Positions 43,713 to 64,000 of a stretch of 64,000 nucleotides of DNA are shown here, one piece after another; position 1 is the first letter of the stretch; the number at the start of each line of letters is the position of its first letter. The notes beneath the pieces were generated by a model that had not been told where the DNA came from, searched no databases, and saw only the letters and a list, made by a program, of their open reading frames with translations. The position numbers were made by a program, and so were the translations under genes. Origin of the DNA: Glandiceps talaboti (Eukaryota > Hemichordata > Enteropneusta > Spengelidae); the NCBI RefSeq assembly GCF_964340395.1, contig NC_135558.1, forward strand, positions 11,225,001-11,289,000. The letters run 5' to 3'.

Positions 43713-44459
43713 GCCAATGTATAGCAACTAGACTAACTTAAATAAGGATGGCCTGGTGACATAGTTTACAGCCTGCATCAACAATAAATCATTATGTATG
43801 TAACAAAATTTTCCTCCAAAAATACTCCCTTCACAGCTGTGTAGTCTAGTTCCTGATGACCGTATTCCAATTGTACACTACGTTATCTTCACATTTTATG
43901 TCTAGTCAATGTCGTTAGGTTTACTCATGGCGTTAAATGTGCTTCAACCCCATGCTTGGCGAAGCGCAAACAGTGCATGTCAGTAGTAATCGATCACAAA
44001 ATTGACAGGCTGTCGTCATCGCTCATTATTCATTAGTACAGCTGGACTGATATGATATGCAGGTGTCCAACAAGGACTCTATCTCTAGTCTGTTTAAACT
44101 AAAATCTCATGGGGACGCGACAACGTCATCATGTTTATATGAACGCTGTAGGGTCAGGGAGCACAGAATTCTGTGTGAGAGTAACGACATTGACTAGATG
44201 TAATGTGTGAAGATAACATAGTGTAAAAATCGGAATACGGTTGTCAGGAACTAGACTGCAGCTGGTGTAGCTTTCAAGTTTATTCATCTCATGTATTTGC
44301 ATAACATTTTATATGAGATTTAATAATTCACCTTGATAGCTAGTGTGTGATATTTTAATCCGTTCATAATTTTTACATTTCAGTATATCAAGTTGAAGAA
44401 TCATGTGATACTACCATAGTCCACACATACTTATACAGCTGCTAAACTAATCTACAGAC

Positions 44460-64000
<19,541 letters not shown>

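Overview
The window is an animal nuclear genome segment: AT-rich, intron-rich, with GT-AG introns and full of microsatellites, fold-back elements and non-LTR retrotransposon debris. The genes (a NEU1-type sialidase, a cluster of torsin-activator LAP1/LULL1-type proteins, TSC1/hamartin and a collagen-C1q protein), together with a 2A-like motif in a retroelement remnant, point to a marine invertebrate bilaterian, probably an invertebrate deuterostome (hemichordate- or cephalochordate-like). The species cannot be fixed from sequence alone.

Layout. 1-4019: gene-poor, dispersed and tandem repeats. 4020-10033 (minus): complete lysosomal sialidase NEU1 homologue, with one exon present as two adjacent divergent copies separated by only 64 bases. 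10034-10497: short divergent promoter shared with the next gene. 10498-12318, 13934-15310 and 26748-28595 (all plus): three intronless LAP1/LULL1-type torsin-activator genes. Copies 2 and 3 are a recent segmental duplicate pair. Copy 2 has lost the residue that aligns with the torsin-activating arginine finger (Arg to Ile) and has a changed poly(A) hexamer. 15720-26550: repeat-rich insertion zone between copies 2 and 3, holding a reverse transcriptase gene split into two oppositely oriented halves, a 145-bp tandem array, a 1.8-kb element with G-rich inverted ends, and a candidate small minus-strand gene. 28780-33500: more retroelement remnants and very long (ATGT)n arrays. 34719-39508 (plus): a two-exon gene for a 140-residue protein I do not recognise. 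39509-44380: fold-back elements, a 27-bp repeat array and the probable TSC1 promoter. 44460-64000 (plus): TSC1, sixteen coding exons that join in phase into 1038 residues, with the C-terminus beyond the window. A collagen-C1q gene lies antisense in its largest intron.

Functional links: NEU1 and the TSC complex are both lysosome-associated in other animals, and the LAP1 proteins act at the nuclear envelope/ER on torsin ATPases. Nothing in the sequence shows that these neighbours act together. The most notable biology is the LAP1 cluster (a predicted activation-dead paralogue next to an intact near-twin) and the duplicated sialidase exon.
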